This document shows, in pieces, positions 50,721 through 61,066 of a stretch of 64,000 bases of DNA (position 1 is the stretch's first letter; every line of letters starts with the position of its first letter). The position numbers were made by a program, and so were the translations under genes. The stretch is taken from positions 20,730 to 84,729 of the forward strand of contig NZ_NKHP01000019.1 of the NCBI RefSeq assembly GCF_014467235.1, in the 5' to 3' direction. This DNA comes from Xenorhabdus indica (GTDB taxonomy: Bacteria; Pseudomonadota; Gammaproteobacteria; Enterobacterales; Enterobacteriaceae). The notes below the pieces were generated by a model, which ran no database searches, was not told where the DNA came from, and was given only the letters and a program-made list of their open reading frames with translations.

Positions 50721-52544
50721 TTAAACTTCTTTACTACGGCTTGCGCGACGACGATCATTTTCAGTCAGATGACGTTTACGCAGACGAATTGATTGCGGTG
50801 TAACTTCAACCAGTTCGTCATCATCAATGAACTCCAGCGCTTGCTCCAATGTTTTCTTGATGTGTGGAGTCAGCGTTGTCGCTTCATCTGTACCAGAAGC
50901 ACGAACGTTAGTCAGTTTTTTACCTGTCAGGCAGTTTACGGTCAGGTCATTGGAGCGGGAATGGATACCAATGATCTGGCCTTCATAAACTTCTGTACCA
51001 TGACCAAGGAACAACTTACCACGCTCCTGCAAGCCATACAGAGCATAAGCAACGGCTTTACCCTGACCATTGGAAATCAGTACCCCATTCTGGCGACGAC
51101 CAATTTCACCGGGACGGATATCATCATAGTGGCTGAAGGTTGCGTACAGCAGACCCGTACCGGAAGTCATGGTCATAAATTCAGTACGGAAACCGATCAA
51201 ACCACGGCTTGGGATCACGTAATCCAAACGCACGCGACCTTTTCCATCCGGCAACATATCACGCATTTCACCTTTACGTTCACCAAGCGCCTGCATCACA
51301 TCACCCTGATGCTGCTCTTCGATATCCAGTGTTACCTGCTCGAAAGGTTCCTGCTTACGACCATCAATTTCACGGAAAATAACCTTTGGACGAGAAACCG
51401 CCAATTCGAAACCTTCACGACGCATATTCTCAATCAGGACGGAGAGATGTAGTTCACCACGACCAGATACACGGAAAGCGTCTGGATCTTCAGTTTCTTC
51501 AACGCGCAGTGCGACGTTATGGACCAGCTCTTTTTTCAAACGATCTAGAATTTGGCGCGAGGTCACATACTTACCTTCACGTCCACAGAAAGGTGAGGTA
51601 TTAACACAGAAAAACATGCTAACGGTAGGCTCATCAACTGCCAAAGCCGGCAAAGCTTCAACCGCATTAATCTCACACAGCGTATCAGAGATGTTCAGTT
51701 CACCCAGACCAGTAATCGCAATGATATCACCTGCTTCCGCTTTGTCAGATTCGATGCGATCTAATCCCAGGTGACTGAAAACTTTACCCACTTTACCATT
51801 GCGCGCCTTACCTTCACTATCAATAATAGTGATGTTCTGGTTTGGTCTTACTGTTCCGCGCTTGATACGACCAATACCGATAACCCCAACGTAGTTGTTG
51901 TAATCCAATTGAGAAATCTGCATCTGGAATGGGCCATCAAGGTCAACTTTAGGCGGCTCAACATGCTCAACGATTGCCTGATACAGCGGGGTCATATCCT
52001 CTGCCATATCTGTATGGTCGTTACCCGCAATCCCCATCAGTGCAGATGCGTAAACAATAGGGAAATCCAACTGTTCATCGGTTGCACCCAGGTTTACGAA
52101 CAAGTCGAATACCTGATCGACTACCCAATCAGGGCGAGCACCAGGACGATCAACTTTGTTGATAACTACGATTGGCTTCAAACCGTGGGCGAAGGCTTTC
52201 TGAGTTACAAAGCGAGTCTGCGGCATCGGGCCATCCATCGCATCTACCAGCAGTAAAACACTGTCAACCATTGACATCACGCGCTCTACTTCACCACCGA
52301 AGTCGGCGTGGCCTGGGGTATCTACGATATTGATACGGTAGTCATTCCATTTAATAGCCGTGTTTTTTGCAAGAATGGTGATACCACGTTCTTTTTCCAG
52401 ATCATTAGAATCCATCACGCGCTCGGTTGCCGCTGTACGCTCATCAAATGTACCGGATTGCTGTAGGAGTTTATCAACCAGCGTAGTTTTGCCATGGTCA
52501 ACGTGAGCGATAATGGCAATATTTCTTAAGTTATTAATTGACAA
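50721..52544 (-). CDS. typA: Ribosome-associated GTPase TypA (BipA)
   Basis: A 607-residue translational GTPase with G1 AHVDHGKTT near residues 14-22, G2 RGIT, G3 [10 protein letters not shown], and G4 NKVD, followed by domains II, III, V and the BipA-specific C-terminal domain. It acts in 50S assembly, especially in the cold, and under stress. Start is TTG: minus-strand TTG-TCA-ATT-AAT gives [14 protein letters not shown], matching E. coli from LRNIA on, and no ATG is in frame before the G1 motif. Divergent from glnA as in E. coli. Confidence 0.96.
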   Translation of the reverse strand: MSINNLRNIAIIAHVDHGKTTLVDKLLQQSGTFDERTAATERVMDSNDLEKERGITILAKNTAIKWNDYRINIVDTPGHADFGGEVERVMSMVDSVLLLVDAMDGPMPQTRFVTQKAFAHGLKPIVVINKVDRPGARPDWVVDQVFDLFVNLGATDEQLDFPIVYASALMGIAGNDHTDMAEDMTPLYQAIVEHVEPPKVDLDGPFQMQISQLDYNNYVGVIGIGRIKRGTVRPNQNITIIDSEGKARNGKVGKVFSHLGLDRIESDKAEAGDIIAITGLGELNISDTLCEINAVEALPALAVDEPTVSMFFCVNTSPFCGREGKYVTSRQILDRLKKELVHNVALRVEETEDPDAFRVSGRGELHLSVLIENMRREGFELAVSRPKVIFREIDGRKQEPFEQVTLDIEEQHQGDVMQALGERKGEMRDMLPDGKGRVRLDYVIPSRGLIGFRTEFMTMTSGTGLLYATFSHYDDIRPGEIGRRQNGVLISNGQGKAVAYALYGLQERGKLFLGHGTEVYEGQIIGIHSRSNDLTVNCLTGKKLTNVRASGTDEATTLTPHIKKTLEQALEFIDDDELVEVTPQSIRLRKRHLTENDRRRASRSKEV

Positions 52545-52670
52545 GTATTTTTACCGTTTTAGCTATTTGAAGAAATATTAAATACAGACAGCGTGGCAGG
52601 TCGCAACGCTACTCTCATTTAACACAAATATGGTGCTATTTTACACGTTATAGCTACAGAGTGAAATAAA

Positions 52671-52686
52671 TGTGAAGTGCATCACT
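52671..52686. promoter_or_regulatory. CRP-binding site in the typA-glnA region
   Basis: TGTGAAGTGCATCACT fits TGTGA-N6-TCACA at nine of ten positions. In E. coli, CRP-cAMP activates the weaker sigma-70 promoter glnAp1 from a comparable upstream position. It could also influence typA, whose start is 127 bases away. Confidence 0.7.
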
Positions 52687-52773
52687 TTTGAAGTTTATCT
52701 ATTTTCTGAATATAAACGTGTCATAACTTCAAGTGATAATAACAGTATCTGTAACAGCTAAACCTTATTTATT

Positions 52774-52821
52774 TTCACCAAAATGGTGCATACCATCTTT
52801 TTTATTCACCTATTTGGTGCA
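52774..52821 (+). promoter_or_regulatory. Paired NtrC enhancer sites of glnA
   Basis: TTCACCAAAATGGTGCA (52774-52790) and TTCACCTATTTGGTGCA (52805-52821) match the NtrC dyad TGCACYAN4TGGTGCA, with centres 31 bases (about three helical turns) apart, as in the E. coli glnA enhancer. They lie about 105-140 bases before the sigma-54 promoter. A weaker relative, AACACAAATATGGTGCT, lies at 52621-52637. Confidence 0.9.
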
Positions 52822-52916
52822 AATATACTTAACTATCCCTGTGTGCTTTTATCCATTTGCTGAGTTTTATACCTGTTTATAAATATACACATTCAGATTC
52901 AATGGTTTTTAAAAGT

Positions 52917-52932
52917 TGGCACACTTTTCGCA
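52917..52932 (+). promoter_or_regulatory. Sigma-54 promoter glnAp2
   Basis: TTGGCACACTTTTCGCAT has GG (52918-52919) and GC (52930-52931) ten bases apart, as in the -24/-12 consensus TGGCAC-N5-TTGCA, and nearly equals E. coli glnAp2. Transcription should begin near 52943, about 105 bases before the glnA ATG, under NtrC-phosphate. Confidence 0.92.
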
Positions 52933-53048
52933 TTGTACTCTGGCATTGAAAATTGCAATAAAAATTGGCTGTATACAAAGACGCTATCAGCCACTTAAGA
53001 TAAGGCAGTCAGCGCCTTATCCAGCCTACGTAAACCAGGAGAACTCAT

Positions 53049-54458
53049 ATGTCCGTTGAACATGTTTTGTCCATGATTGAAGAACATCAGGTGAAGTTTA
53101 TTGACTTACGTTTTACTGACACTAAAGGTAAAGAACAGCACATCACTATTCCTGCCCACCAGATTGATGAAGATTTCTTCGAAGATGGAAAAATGTTCGA
53201 CGGTTCATCTATCAAAGGTTGGAAAGGTATCAATGAATCCGACATGGTACTCATGCCAGATCCATCTACCGCAATGCTTGATCCTTTCTTTGACGATGCC
53301 ACGCTCATTATACGTTGCGATATCCTGGAACCTGGCACAATGCAAGGTTATGGTCGTGACCCTCGCTCTATTGCAAAACGTGCAGAAGATTTCCTGCGTG
53401 CAAGTGATATTGCAGATACTGTTTTGTTTGGACCAGAACCAGAATTCTTCCTGTTTGATGATATCCGTTTCGGCAGTTCTATTTCAGGTTCTTATTATCA
53501 TATCGATGATACCGAAGCGGCCTGGAATAGCGGCACTCGCTATGAAGGCGGTAACAAAGGCCATCGCCCAGGAGTTAAAGGTGGCTATTTCCCTGTGCCT
53601 CCGGTGGACTCTTCTCAGGATCTGCGTTCAGCAATGTGCCTGACTATGGAGGAAATGGGTTTGGTTGTGGAAGCCCACCACCACGAAGTGGCAACGGCGG
53701 GTCAGAACGAAGTCGCAACTCGTTTCAACACCATGACCAAAAAAGCGGATGAAACCCAAATTTATAAGTATGTGGTACATAATGTCGCCCACGCTTTCGG
53801 CAAGACAGCGACATTTATGCCAAAACCGCTGGTCGGAGATAACGGCTCAGGAATGCATTGTCACATGTCATTGGCTAAAGGCGGTGTCAACCTGTTCGCC
53901 GGCGACAAATATGGTGGGTTATCTGAACTGGCTCTTTACTATATCGGCGGCATCATCAAACATGCCCGTGCCCTGAATGCCTTTACTAATCCAACCACTA
54001 ACTCGTATAAACGTTTAGTACCTGGTTTTGAGGCTCCCGTGATGCTGGCATATTCTGCCCGCAACCGCTCTGCGTCTATCCGTATTCCGGTTGTAGCCAG
54101 CAGTAAAGCCCGTCGTATTGAAGTACGTTTTCCAGATCCGGCCGCCAATCCTTATCTGGCCTTCTCTGCTCTGCTTATGGCTGGCCTTGATGGTATCATC
54201 AATAAAATACATCCGGGCGATGCGATGGATAAAAACCTGTATGACCTGCCAGCCGAAGAAGCCCAAGAGATCCCAACTGTAGCCTCTTCTCTGGAAGAAG
54301 CACTGGCTGCACTGGATACAGATCGCGAATTCCTAACCCGCGGTGGTGTTTTCACTGATGATGCAATTGATGCTTACATTGGTGTCTTGAACAGTGAAAT
54401 CGAACGCGTCCGTATGACTCCACATCCTCTGGAGTTTGAACTGTATTACAGTGTGTAG
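53049..54458 (+). CDS. glnA: Glutamine synthetase type I
   Basis: A 469-residue GSI-beta enzyme joining ammonia to glutamate with ATP. Beta-grasp domain [12 protein letters not shown], the catalytic block [16 protein letters not shown] with [10 protein letters not shown], and the adenylylation site in [10 protein letters not shown] (Tyr398 counting Met1, Tyr397 in the E. coli convention), so it should be controlled by GlnE. Preceded by sigma-54 promoter and NtrC sites and by CCAGGAG. A terminator separates it from glnL, so glnLG are transcribed partly by read-through and partly from their own promoter. Confidence 0.98.
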   Translation: MSVEHVLSMIEEHQVKFIDLRFTDTKGKEQHITIPAHQIDEDFFEDGKMFDGSSIKGWKGINESDMVLMPDPSTAMLDPFFDDATLIIRCDILEPGTMQGYGRDPRSIAKRAEDFLRASDIADTVLFGPEPEFFLFDDIRFGSSISGSYYHIDDTEAAWNSGTRYEGGNKGHRPGVKGGYFPVPPVDSSQDLRSAMCLTMEEMGLVVEAHHHEVATAGQNEVATRFNTMTKKADETQIYKYVVHNVAHAFGKTATFMPKPLVGDNGSGMHCHMSLAKGGVNLFAGDKYGGLSELALYYIGGIIKHARALNAFTNPTTNSYKRLVPGFEAPVMLAYSARNRSASIRIPVVASSKARRIEVRFPDPAANPYLAFSALLMAGLDGIINKIHPGDAMDKNLYDLPAEEAQEIPTVASSLEEALAALDTDREFLTRGGVFTDDAIDAYIGVLNSEIERVRMTPHPLEFELYYSV

Positions 54459-54511
54459 TACTTAAAAGTATTACCCTTTTTCTTTTTTATTTTGTTGCCG
54501 TGAAACTTTTG

Positions 54512-54536
54512 GCCCATCTTCGGATGGGCTCTTTTC
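54512..54536 (+). terminator. Terminator/attenuator between glnA and glnL
   Basis: GCCCATC, TTCG tetraloop, GATGGGC, then TCTTTT. Placed as in E. coli glnALG, where read-through lowers glnLG expression relative to glnA. Confidence 0.85.
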
Positions 54537-54595
54537 CCTCTGAACCTTCCTTCTCAATAGAGTGGGTGACCAATTCATGATCAAATAAGATACAA

Positions 54596-54612
54596 TGCAC
54601 CAAAAAAGTGCA
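54596..54612 (+). promoter_or_regulatory. NtrC operator over the glnL promoter
   Basis: TGCACCAAAAAAGTGCA is a good NtrC dyad. It overlaps a possible -10 box TACAAT (54591-54596), so bound NtrC would block transcription from this promoter, as known for E. coli glnLp. It lies 22 bases before the glnL ATG. Confidence 0.8.
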
Positions 54613-54634
54613 AAGGCTGAAAGGTTGGATAGAA

Positions 54635-55678
54635 ATGGCTGATTTTCCCAAAGCAGAACAGATTCTTGATTCACTGATAAACAGTGTGTTGGTACTGGAT
54701 AACGATTTCATTATCCACTATGCCAATCATTCCGCCATGCAACTTCTGGCACAAAGTACACATAAATTATTCGGCACTCCTCTTCCGGTATTGTTCAGCT
54801 ATATCTCATTAGATACGGAATTTATGCGTTCCAGTCTGATACGTGGGCATGGTTTTACGGATAACGAAGTCTTATTAGTGATCAACAATCACTCACATGT
54901 TATGTCGCTCAGTGCCCAACCAATTTCCGAACAGTTTATTCTGCTGGAACTCGCTCCTATGGATAGCCAGCGTCGTTTAAGCCAAGAGCAGATACAACAG
55001 GCACAGCAGGCGGCTGCGCGGGAATTGGTTCGGGGGCTGGCACATGAGATCAAAAACCCTCTGGGAGGTTTACGGGGAGCCGCACAATTGTTGGCAAAAA
55101 CACTGCCAGATCCCTCCCTACAAGAATATACTCAAGTCATTATCGAACAGGCAGACAGGCTTCGCACCCTTGTGGATCGATTACTGGGGCCACAACATCC
55201 CGGAGCCCAGATCCGCCAGAGCATTCACCATGTAGTAGAACGGGTTTATCAACTGGTATCACTGGAAATGCCCGACAATGTCACATTAATCAAGGACTAT
55301 GATCCTAGCCTGCCGGAGCTGTCCCATTACCCTGATCAGATTGAACAGGTTTTATTGAATATTACCCGCAATGCTCTACAGGCATTAGGCAGTAAAGGTG
55401 GCATAATCACCTTACGAACCCGAACAGCATTCCAAATCACCTTACATGGTGAGCGTTATCGCTTAGCTGCCAGAATTGATATTGAAGACAATGGGCCAAG
55501 TATTCCTCCCAGTATTCAGGATACGCTATTCTACCCAATGGTGAGTGGGCATGAGGGAGGAACCGGGCTAGGTTTATCTATTGCCCGCAGTCTTATTGAT
55601 CAACATTCTGGAAAAATCGAATTCACCAGTTGGCCGGGACATACGGAGTTTTCCATTTACCTGCCTATCAAGAAATAG
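54635..55678 (+). CDS. glnL: Nitrogen sensor histidine kinase NtrB (GlnL)
   Basis: A 347-residue cytosolic kinase/phosphatase of the Ntr system, controlled by PII. N-terminal PAS domain (about 10-110), dimerisation domain with phospho-accepting H137 in [14 protein letters not shown], and HATPase domain with N box [11 protein letters not shown]1 EDNGPSIPP and G2 [13 protein letters not shown] 54635 gives an N-terminus like that of E. coli; an earlier codon at 54608 would lie within the NtrC operator. Eight bases separate it from glnG. Confidence 0.95.
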   Translation: MADFPKAEQILDSLINSVLVLDNDFIIHYANHSAMQLLAQSTHKLFGTPLPVLFSYISLDTEFMRSSLIRGHGFTDNEVLLVINNHSHVMSLSAQPISEQFILLELAPMDSQRRLSQEQIQQAQQAAARELVRGLAHEIKNPLGGLRGAAQLLAKTLPDPSLQEYTQVIIEQADRLRTLVDRLLGPQHPGAQIRQSIHHVVERVYQLVSLEMPDNVTLIKDYDPSLPELSHYPDQIEQVLLNITRNALQALGSKGGIITLRTRTAFQITLHGERYRLAARIDIEDNGPSIPPSIQDTLFYPMVSGHEGGTGLGLSIARSLIDQHSGKIEFTSWPGHTEFSIYLPIKK

Positions 55679-55686
55679 GGGATACC

Positions 55687-57117
55687 ATGCAACGAGGAAA
55701 AATCTGGATCGTTGATGACGACAGCTCTATCCGTTGGGTACTTGAACGAGCACTGAGCGGCGCAGGTATGGAGTGCACGAGTTTTGAAAACGCAGATTCC
55801 GTATTGGCAGCACTATCACAAGGTTGTCCCGAAGTTTTGCTGTCAGACATCCGTATGCCGGGTCTGGATGGATTAAATTTACTCAATCAAATCAAACAGA
55901 AATATCCACAACTTCCGGTCATCATTATGACTGCCCATTCCGATTTGGATGCAGCCGTCAGTGCCTATCAACACGGTGCATTCGATTATCTACCGAAGCC
56001 ATTCGATATTGATGAAACTGTCGCGTTGGTTGAACGTGCATTAAGTCATTACCGGGAACAACAACACTCATCCCGTAATTCTAAGATAACGTCATCAGTC
56101 TCTGAAATGATTGGAGAAGCTCCTGCCATGCAGGAGGTATACCGGATTATCGGACGGCTTTCCCGCTCCTCCATTAGCGTCTTAATCAATGGTGAATCAG
56201 GCACAGGGAAAGAATTGGTTGCCCATGCCCTGCACCGCCATAGTCCAAGAGCCGCAGCCCCTTTTATTGCTTTGAATATGGCCGCAATCCCAAAAGATTT
56301 AATTGAGTCAGAATTATTTGGTCATGAAAAAGGCGCTTTCACTGGTGCTAATCAGGTTCGCCACGGGCGTTTTGAGCAAGCTAATGGAGGCTCGTTGTTT
56401 TTGGATGAAATCGGCGATATGCCACTAGATATCCAAACGCGTCTTTTGCGCGTTCTGGCAGAAGGGCAATTCTATCGCGTAGGTGGCTATGCACCAGTAA
56501 AAGTTGATGTACGAATTATTGCGGCAACCCACCAGAACCTTGAGCAACGGGTTAAAGAGGGTAAATTCCGTGAAGATCTCTATCATCGTCTGAACGTGAT
56601 CCGCGTACAGTTACCACCTTTGCGAGATCGTGCAGAAGATATCCCTCGTCTGGCCCAACATTTTCTGCAACAAACAGCCAAAGAGCTAGGCGTTGAAGCG
56701 AAAACACTACATCCTGATACCGAAACCGCTCTGATGCACCTGTCATGGTCTGGAAATGTCCGTCAGTTAGAGAACGTCTGTCGCTGGCTGACCGTGATGG
56801 CAGCCAGTAAGGAAATTCTGGTGCAGGATTTACCGACAGATTTAATTGAAAGTCAGTCCTCTAAGCAAACAAATAATCCTCCTGCTTCCTTCCCTTCATC
56901 CTCAGGAGATTGGTCACAGCAATTGGCTATATGGGCAGAAAAAGCCTTACAGGAAGGCCAGGTTGATCTCCTTTCTGATATATTACCGCGGTTAGAACGT
57001 ACCTTACTTAACTGCGCTCTGACACATACGAATGGACATAAACAGGAAGCCGCCCGTTTACTCGGCTGGGGAAGGAATACAATAACGCGGAAATTGAAGG
57101 AACTGGGATTGGGATAA
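55687..57117 (+). CDS. glnG: Nitrogen response regulator NtrC (GlnG)
   Basis: A 476-residue sigma-54 activator. Receiver domain with phospho-acceptor D54 (LLSDIRMPG), AAA+ domain with Walker A GESGTGKE, GAFTGA loop contacting sigma-54 and Walker B SLFLDEIGD, and a C-terminal Fis-type helix-turn-helix (QEAARLLGWGRNTITRKLKEL). The inner ATG MQRGKIWIVDDD matches E. coli; the longer frame overlaps glnL. It binds the sites upstream of glnA and glnL. In contrast to the T6SS VasH-like protein, all activator motifs are present. Confidence 0.97.
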   Translation: MQRGKIWIVDDDSSIRWVLERALSGAGMECTSFENADSVLAALSQGCPEVLLSDIRMPGLDGLNLLNQIKQKYPQLPVIIMTAHSDLDAAVSAYQHGAFDYLPKPFDIDETVALVERALSHYREQQHSSRNSKITSSVSEMIGEAPAMQEVYRIIGRLSRSSISVLINGESGTGKELVAHALHRHSPRAAAPFIALNMAAIPKDLIESELFGHEKGAFTGANQVRHGRFEQANGGSLFLDEIGDMPLDIQTRLLRVLAEGQFYRVGGYAPVKVDVRIIAATHQNLEQRVKEGKFREDLYHRLNVIRVQLPPLRDRAEDIPRLAQHFLQQTAKELGVEAKTLHPDTETALMHLSWSGNVRQLENVCRWLTVMAASKEILVQDLPTDLIESQSSKQTNNPPASFPSSSGDWSQQLAIWAEKALQEGQVDLLSDILPRLERTLLNCALTHTNGHKQEAARLLGWGRNTITRKLKELGLG

Positions 57118-57251
57118 GTTAACAAATAGCTTTGCTATCCCAACTGACTGTCAGGTTGGTATTAACCCCGTCGAGAGACCAATTAGCACCTTGGCGGTAT
57201 ATCAGCGCTACAGGCAGTAGTATAAACCGTATACTCAACTCTGAGCTTGAT

Positions 57252-58625
57252 TCATATCACCCGCGAAAACTGTCTCTGACGCATCTGATTACGCATATAG
57301 CGGTCAAAACACATGCAGATATTTCGGATTAACAAACGTCCTTGCGGTGATACCTGAATTTGAGTTTCAGTGACCTTGACCAGCCCATCTTCCGCCAGCG
57401 GCACCAATAATTGCAGATCTTCAGCAAAATAATCCGTAAAATTCACTCCGTAGCACTGTTCAATATCAGCAAAATTCAGCCTAAAATTACAAATCAATGA
57501 CTTAATCACATCACGGCGGATACAATCATCGAGCGTCAGATTCAAACCACGCCACAACGCATGCTCCTGCGTTTCTACTGCTGCATAGTAGGTTTTCAGC
57601 TCTTTCTGGTTCTGTGCATAACTGTCACCTAACATACTGATAGCAGAAACACCGATTCCCAGTAAGTCGCACTCTCCTTGTGTGGTATATCCCTGAAAAT
57701 TGCGATGTAGCCCCCCTTCCCGCTGAGCAATAGCCAGTTCATCATCAGGACGGGCAAAGTGATCCATACCAATAAACTGATAGCCATTACCTGTCAGAGT
57801 AGTAATTGTTTGCTGCAAAATATCCAGTTTCTGTGCTGCATTCGGTAAATCAATCTCCTTAATTTTACGTTGTGCTGCAAACAAATTCGGCATGTGAGCG
57901 TAATTGAATACACTCAGACGATCAGGAGATAACGCCAACACTCGTTGCAGAGTGAAAGCGAAACTTTCCGCAGTCTGTTTCGGCAAACCATAAATTAAAT
58001 CGATACTGGTGGAGGTAAAGCCAGTTTCACGGGCACGATTAACCAATTCGAAAATAAAATCTTCATCCTGTTCCCGATTAACCAGACGCTGAACTTCCTT
58101 ATTGAAATCTTGCACCCCCATACTCAGGCGGTTAAAACCTTCATGACGTAGATGGTCAATGATATCCAGTTCAATTTCACGTGGGTCAATTTCAATGGAA
58201 AGTTCTGCATCAGGCAGAAAGTGGAAGTGACTACGCAATATTGCCATCAATCGGCTGATCTGTGTCTTGTTCAGATAAGTTGGCGTCCCTCCTCCCCAGT
58301 GCATTTGGCTGACTTTCCTCTGAGCAAACAATTTTGCCCGCGCTGTGATTTCCTTTTCCAAAACTTGCAGATACTCATCTGCTTTATGTTTCTGACGAGT
58401 CACCAGCTTATTGCAGCCACAGAAATAACAAAGTTTGTGACAGAATGGGATATGGACATAAAGGGAAAGAGAGCGATCAGGGTAACGCGCAGCGGCCTGT
58501 GCAAACGCGGTATTACCGTACTGTTGGTTAAACTCCAATGCTGTTGGGTATGAAGTATAGCGAGGCCCTGAATAATTATATTTTTGGATCAAAGGCAGAT
58601 CCCAGACAATGGCTTGCTCTGACAT
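57252..58625 (-). CDS. hemN: Oxygen-independent coproporphyrinogen III dehydrogenase
   Basis: A 457-residue radical-SAM enzyme of haem synthesis that acts without oxygen, the same length as E. coli HemN. The cluster motif CHKLCYFCGC (about residues 62-71) holds the three SAM-cluster cysteines; GGGTPTYLN follows, and IDPREIEL is conserved. C-terminal HemN domain present. Order glnG-hemN-yihI as in E. coli. Confidence 0.96.
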   Translation of the reverse strand: MSEQAIVWDLPLIQKYNYSGPRYTSYPTALEFNQQYGNTAFAQAAARYPDRSLSLYVHIPFCHKLCYFCGCNKLVTRQKHKADEYLQVLEKEITARAKLFAQRKVSQMHWGGGTPTYLNKTQISRLMAILRSHFHFLPDAELSIEIDPREIELDIIDHLRHEGFNRLSMGVQDFNKEVQRLVNREQDEDFIFELVNRARETGFTSTSIDLIYGLPKQTAESFAFTLQRVLALSPDRLSVFNYAHMPNLFAAQRKIKEIDLPNAAQKLDILQQTITTLTGNGYQFIGMDHFARPDDELAIAQREGGLHRNFQGYTTQGECDLLGIGVSAISMLGDSYAQNQKELKTYYAAVETQEHALWRGLNLTLDDCIRRDVIKSLICNFRLNFADIEQCYGVNFTDYFAEDLQLLVPLAEDGLVKVTETQIQVSPQGRLLIRNICMCFDRYMRNQMRQRQFSRVI

Positions 58626-58817
58626 GCTTACTCCTTCCGTTGTTTTAGCCCATCAAATAGCCACCGTAGTTTACCCAATTACTATAACAAATACCATGCA
58701 AACACTATGGTTATAGACTTTATCATTGAGTATATTCCGGGCTGCCCCCGCCTTTATGATCACAACAAGTTATAACCAGAACGACTTATTTCTCATAAGT
58801 TGCTGACTTATCAGGAA

Positions 58818-59354
58818 TTACTTCCCTTTCAGCAACTGCATGATATCGTCCTGCTGTTCTTCTTCACTGCCATCATCTTCCAGCGCAATACCCAACTGTT
58901 CCATCAGGGTATCAATACGATCAAGCATATTATCGACATAGTCATTCTCTTCCTGAGAAAGTTTTTCACCTTGCTCAAGGCGTGCCAGCAAGCTATCCAG
59001 ACGCTCATCATTTTCCAGCATTTCCAGCTCTTCCTGCGGAGATAAACGAGGTTTTGACGTTGCCTTAAACTTCTCTGCTACTGGTTTTTTTACTATTGTT
59101 TTTTTTACTACCGCTTTTTCGCCGATGATCAAAGGAACCGACGCTTTACTGCCGATACGAGGATCTCGTTCCTGCTTTGTTCCCGACTGTTTTTTTTGAT
59201 TACTGTTATCCTGGTGACGGCTACCGGCTTGATTACCACGCTGTTTTTTCTGGCGTTTACGCTCACGTCCTTCAGCGTTCAACTCTTCACGGCTTTTTCT
59301 TTTTTGCTTACCCACTGACGTTTTTACAGGGGATTTTTTCTTTAATTGACTCAT
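58818..59354 (-). CDS. yihI: YihI, activator of the Der GTPase
   Basis: A 178-residue Der GTPase-activating protein that modulates 50S ribosome assembly. The N-terminal half is very basic ([22 protein letters not shown], then KDPRIGSK-like [13 protein letters not shown]), the C-terminal half acidic and helical ([20 protein letters not shown]) and ends with [10 protein letters not shown], as E. coli YihI ends DMMRLLRGN. The middle has an extra repetitive [14 protein letters not shown] segment. ATG 59354 gives the family-type start; a longer frame to 59381 is less likely. Confidence 0.9.
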   Translation of the reverse strand: MSQLKKKSPVKTSVGKQKRKSREELNAEGRERKRQKKQRGNQAGSRHQDNSNQKKQSGTKQERDPRIGSKASVPLIIGEKAVVKKTIVKKPVAEKFKATSKPRLSPQEELEMLENDERLDSLLARLEQGEKLSQEENDYVDNMLDRIDTLMEQLGIALEDDGSEEEQQDDIMQLLKGK

Positions 59355-59502
59355 AGCTTGTGACTCAACTCGTGTTATCAAGATATTTTCGGCGGAATCT
59401 AACAGAATCCACTTATAACATCCAACGTCATTTACTTATTCTTTCGAGTTCGACTAATATTTCAGGTTATCTTAACTTAAGTATTATGAGCATCAATTCT
59501 CT

Positions 59503-60978
59503 ATGCGTTTCTTCGATACTTCTTATCGCATACCTCTGTATCTTTGGTGCATTGGTTATGCTGTCTTATGGACAGTAGCAAGTTATTCACTGGATCCGAC
59601 TGTTCCATATGATGCTGTTGAAGCCTTAAACTGGGGCATGAATGGCGAATGGGGATCCCCGAAAAATCCGTGGCTGGTAGGCACTGTGATGTTACCAGCG
59701 ATCTATATTAGTCATATCTCTCTCAGCTTTTACTGGTATTTCACCCATTTTGTTGCCATTGCCATAGGTATGCTTGGCGTCTGGCGTCTGGCCTTCCGGT
59801 TAACAGGCAAAGTTGAATTAGCCTGGCTTGCCATGCTAACACTCAATCTGTCTGGTATCATTAATTTCGATATTATTCCTTATAACGATAATTACCTGTT
59901 GGTGATGCTGTGGCCGTGGTCACTGTTGTTCTTCCTGAAAGCCATTGATGACCATCCAAAATGGTGGCTGGCATTCGCATTAGCAACAGGGCTGGCTACA
60001 ATGGGCAAATATTCTTCACTGGCGATCGTTGGTTCAATCTTTTTGCTCTCCCTGTTCGTTCCCAAGGTACGACGTCATTATCGGGAGCCTCTCTTTTATC
60101 TCGCCATTGCATTGTGGCTTATACTGATATTACCCAATGCTTGGTGGCTGGCACATAACGATTTTTCTGCATTTAAATGGGTAGACTCTCAAATCGAGCA
60201 TAGATTTAATCTGCATACTACACGCGCGGTACTTGCGGTGTTCTATCCTCTCATCATCGTAGGAGTGATTATTTATCTGTCAGGTGGAAAAATTGGCTGG
60301 CCAAAGCAACAATCCAACAAGCTGGTTAATATCGTTATTCTGTTACCCCTGTTGATTATCTATGGCTGGTTCTCTTTTAATCAGGGTGGACGGATGACTG
60401 AATGGCTCCAGCCATTCATGGCGGTTGCACCTGCACTACTGGTAGGTTCGATAACTGTACCACCCCATAAATCTTTACTGGGAATATTGCGAGGTTTGGC
60501 CTTGCTTGGTGTGCTGGTTCTTATCGGCTATGCCAGTGTCATGCTGGCCAATGTCCGGGGCGCTGGCGAAAAATTTGAAGGGATAAAAACCTTTACCAGC
60601 CAACTTGATCAGCACTGGAATGAATTGTACCCAACACCACTGCATTACGTTGGAGGTGAATATCTGCACCAATGGCTGACGTTTTACAGTCACTATCGTC
60701 CTCAAACCATACAACCATGGGAAATAGACAATGGTGCACCACCCAATATATACAACCGCCATATTAAACAGAGCGATATTGTGAAATATGGTGCTTTACT
60801 GGTAGGAAAAAGGGGAACAAATTGCTCACAGGAAAACTTTCAACAAACACTGACAACCTGGACTGAATTAACGATCAATCACAAAGAAGAATTTACGTTT
60901 CAAGCTCAGCCAAGTGCGGAACCTGAGATCGTCTGCATCGGCTTTGTTGCGCCCAAAAACAGTCAATACCCTCAATAA
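59503..60978 (+). CDS. GT39/ArnT-like membrane glycosyltransferase
   Basis: A 491-residue integral membrane protein with about ten to twelve helices and a first periplasmic loop PYDAVEALNWG bearing acidic residues (D37, E40) like those of GT-C enzymes (PMT_2/ArnT family), which move sugars from polyprenyl phosphate to lipid A, O-antigen or proteins. The soluble C-terminal region (about 370-491) is short and its acceptor is unknown. The gene is not part of the E. coli yihI neighbourhood and looks inserted between yihI and adeP. It ends at a terminator shared with adeP. Confidence 0.75.
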   Translation: MRFFDTSYRIPLYLWCIGYAVLWTVASYSLDPTVPYDAVEALNWGMNGEWGSPKNPWLVGTVMLPAIYISHISLSFYWYFTHFVAIAIGMLGVWRLAFRLTGKVELAWLAMLTLNLSGIINFDIIPYNDNYLLVMLWPWSLLFFLKAIDDHPKWWLAFALATGLATMGKYSSLAIVGSIFLLSLFVPKVRRHYREPLFYLAIALWLILILPNAWWLAHNDFSAFKWVDSQIEHRFNLHTTRAVLAVFYPLIIVGVIIYLSGGKIGWPKQQSNKLVNIVILLPLLIIYGWFSFNQGGRMTEWLQPFMAVAPALLVGSITVPPHKSLLGILRGLALLGVLVLIGYASVMLANVRGAGEKFEGIKTFTSQLDQHWNELYPTPLHYVGGEYLHQWLTFYSHYRPQTIQPWEIDNGAPPNIYNRHIKQSDIVKYGALLVGKRGTNCSQENFQQTLTTWTELTINHKEEFTFQAQPSAEPEIVCIGFVAPKNSQYPQ

Positions 60979-60993
60979 GTTTCCAGTGACCAC

Positions 60994-61032
60994 AAAAAAG
61001 CCTGAAAGTGAGTATACCGTCAGGCTTTTTCT
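60994..61032. terminator. Bidirectional terminator between GT39 gene and adeP
   Basis: AAAAAGCCTGA (60995-61005) and TCAGGCTTTTT (61020-61030) pair over 11 bases with a 14-base loop. A- and T-runs on both sides serve both convergent genes. Confidence 0.88.
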
Positions 61033-61066
61033 TCTCAACACAACTTCAGGTTAGCCAGCATCGTGT

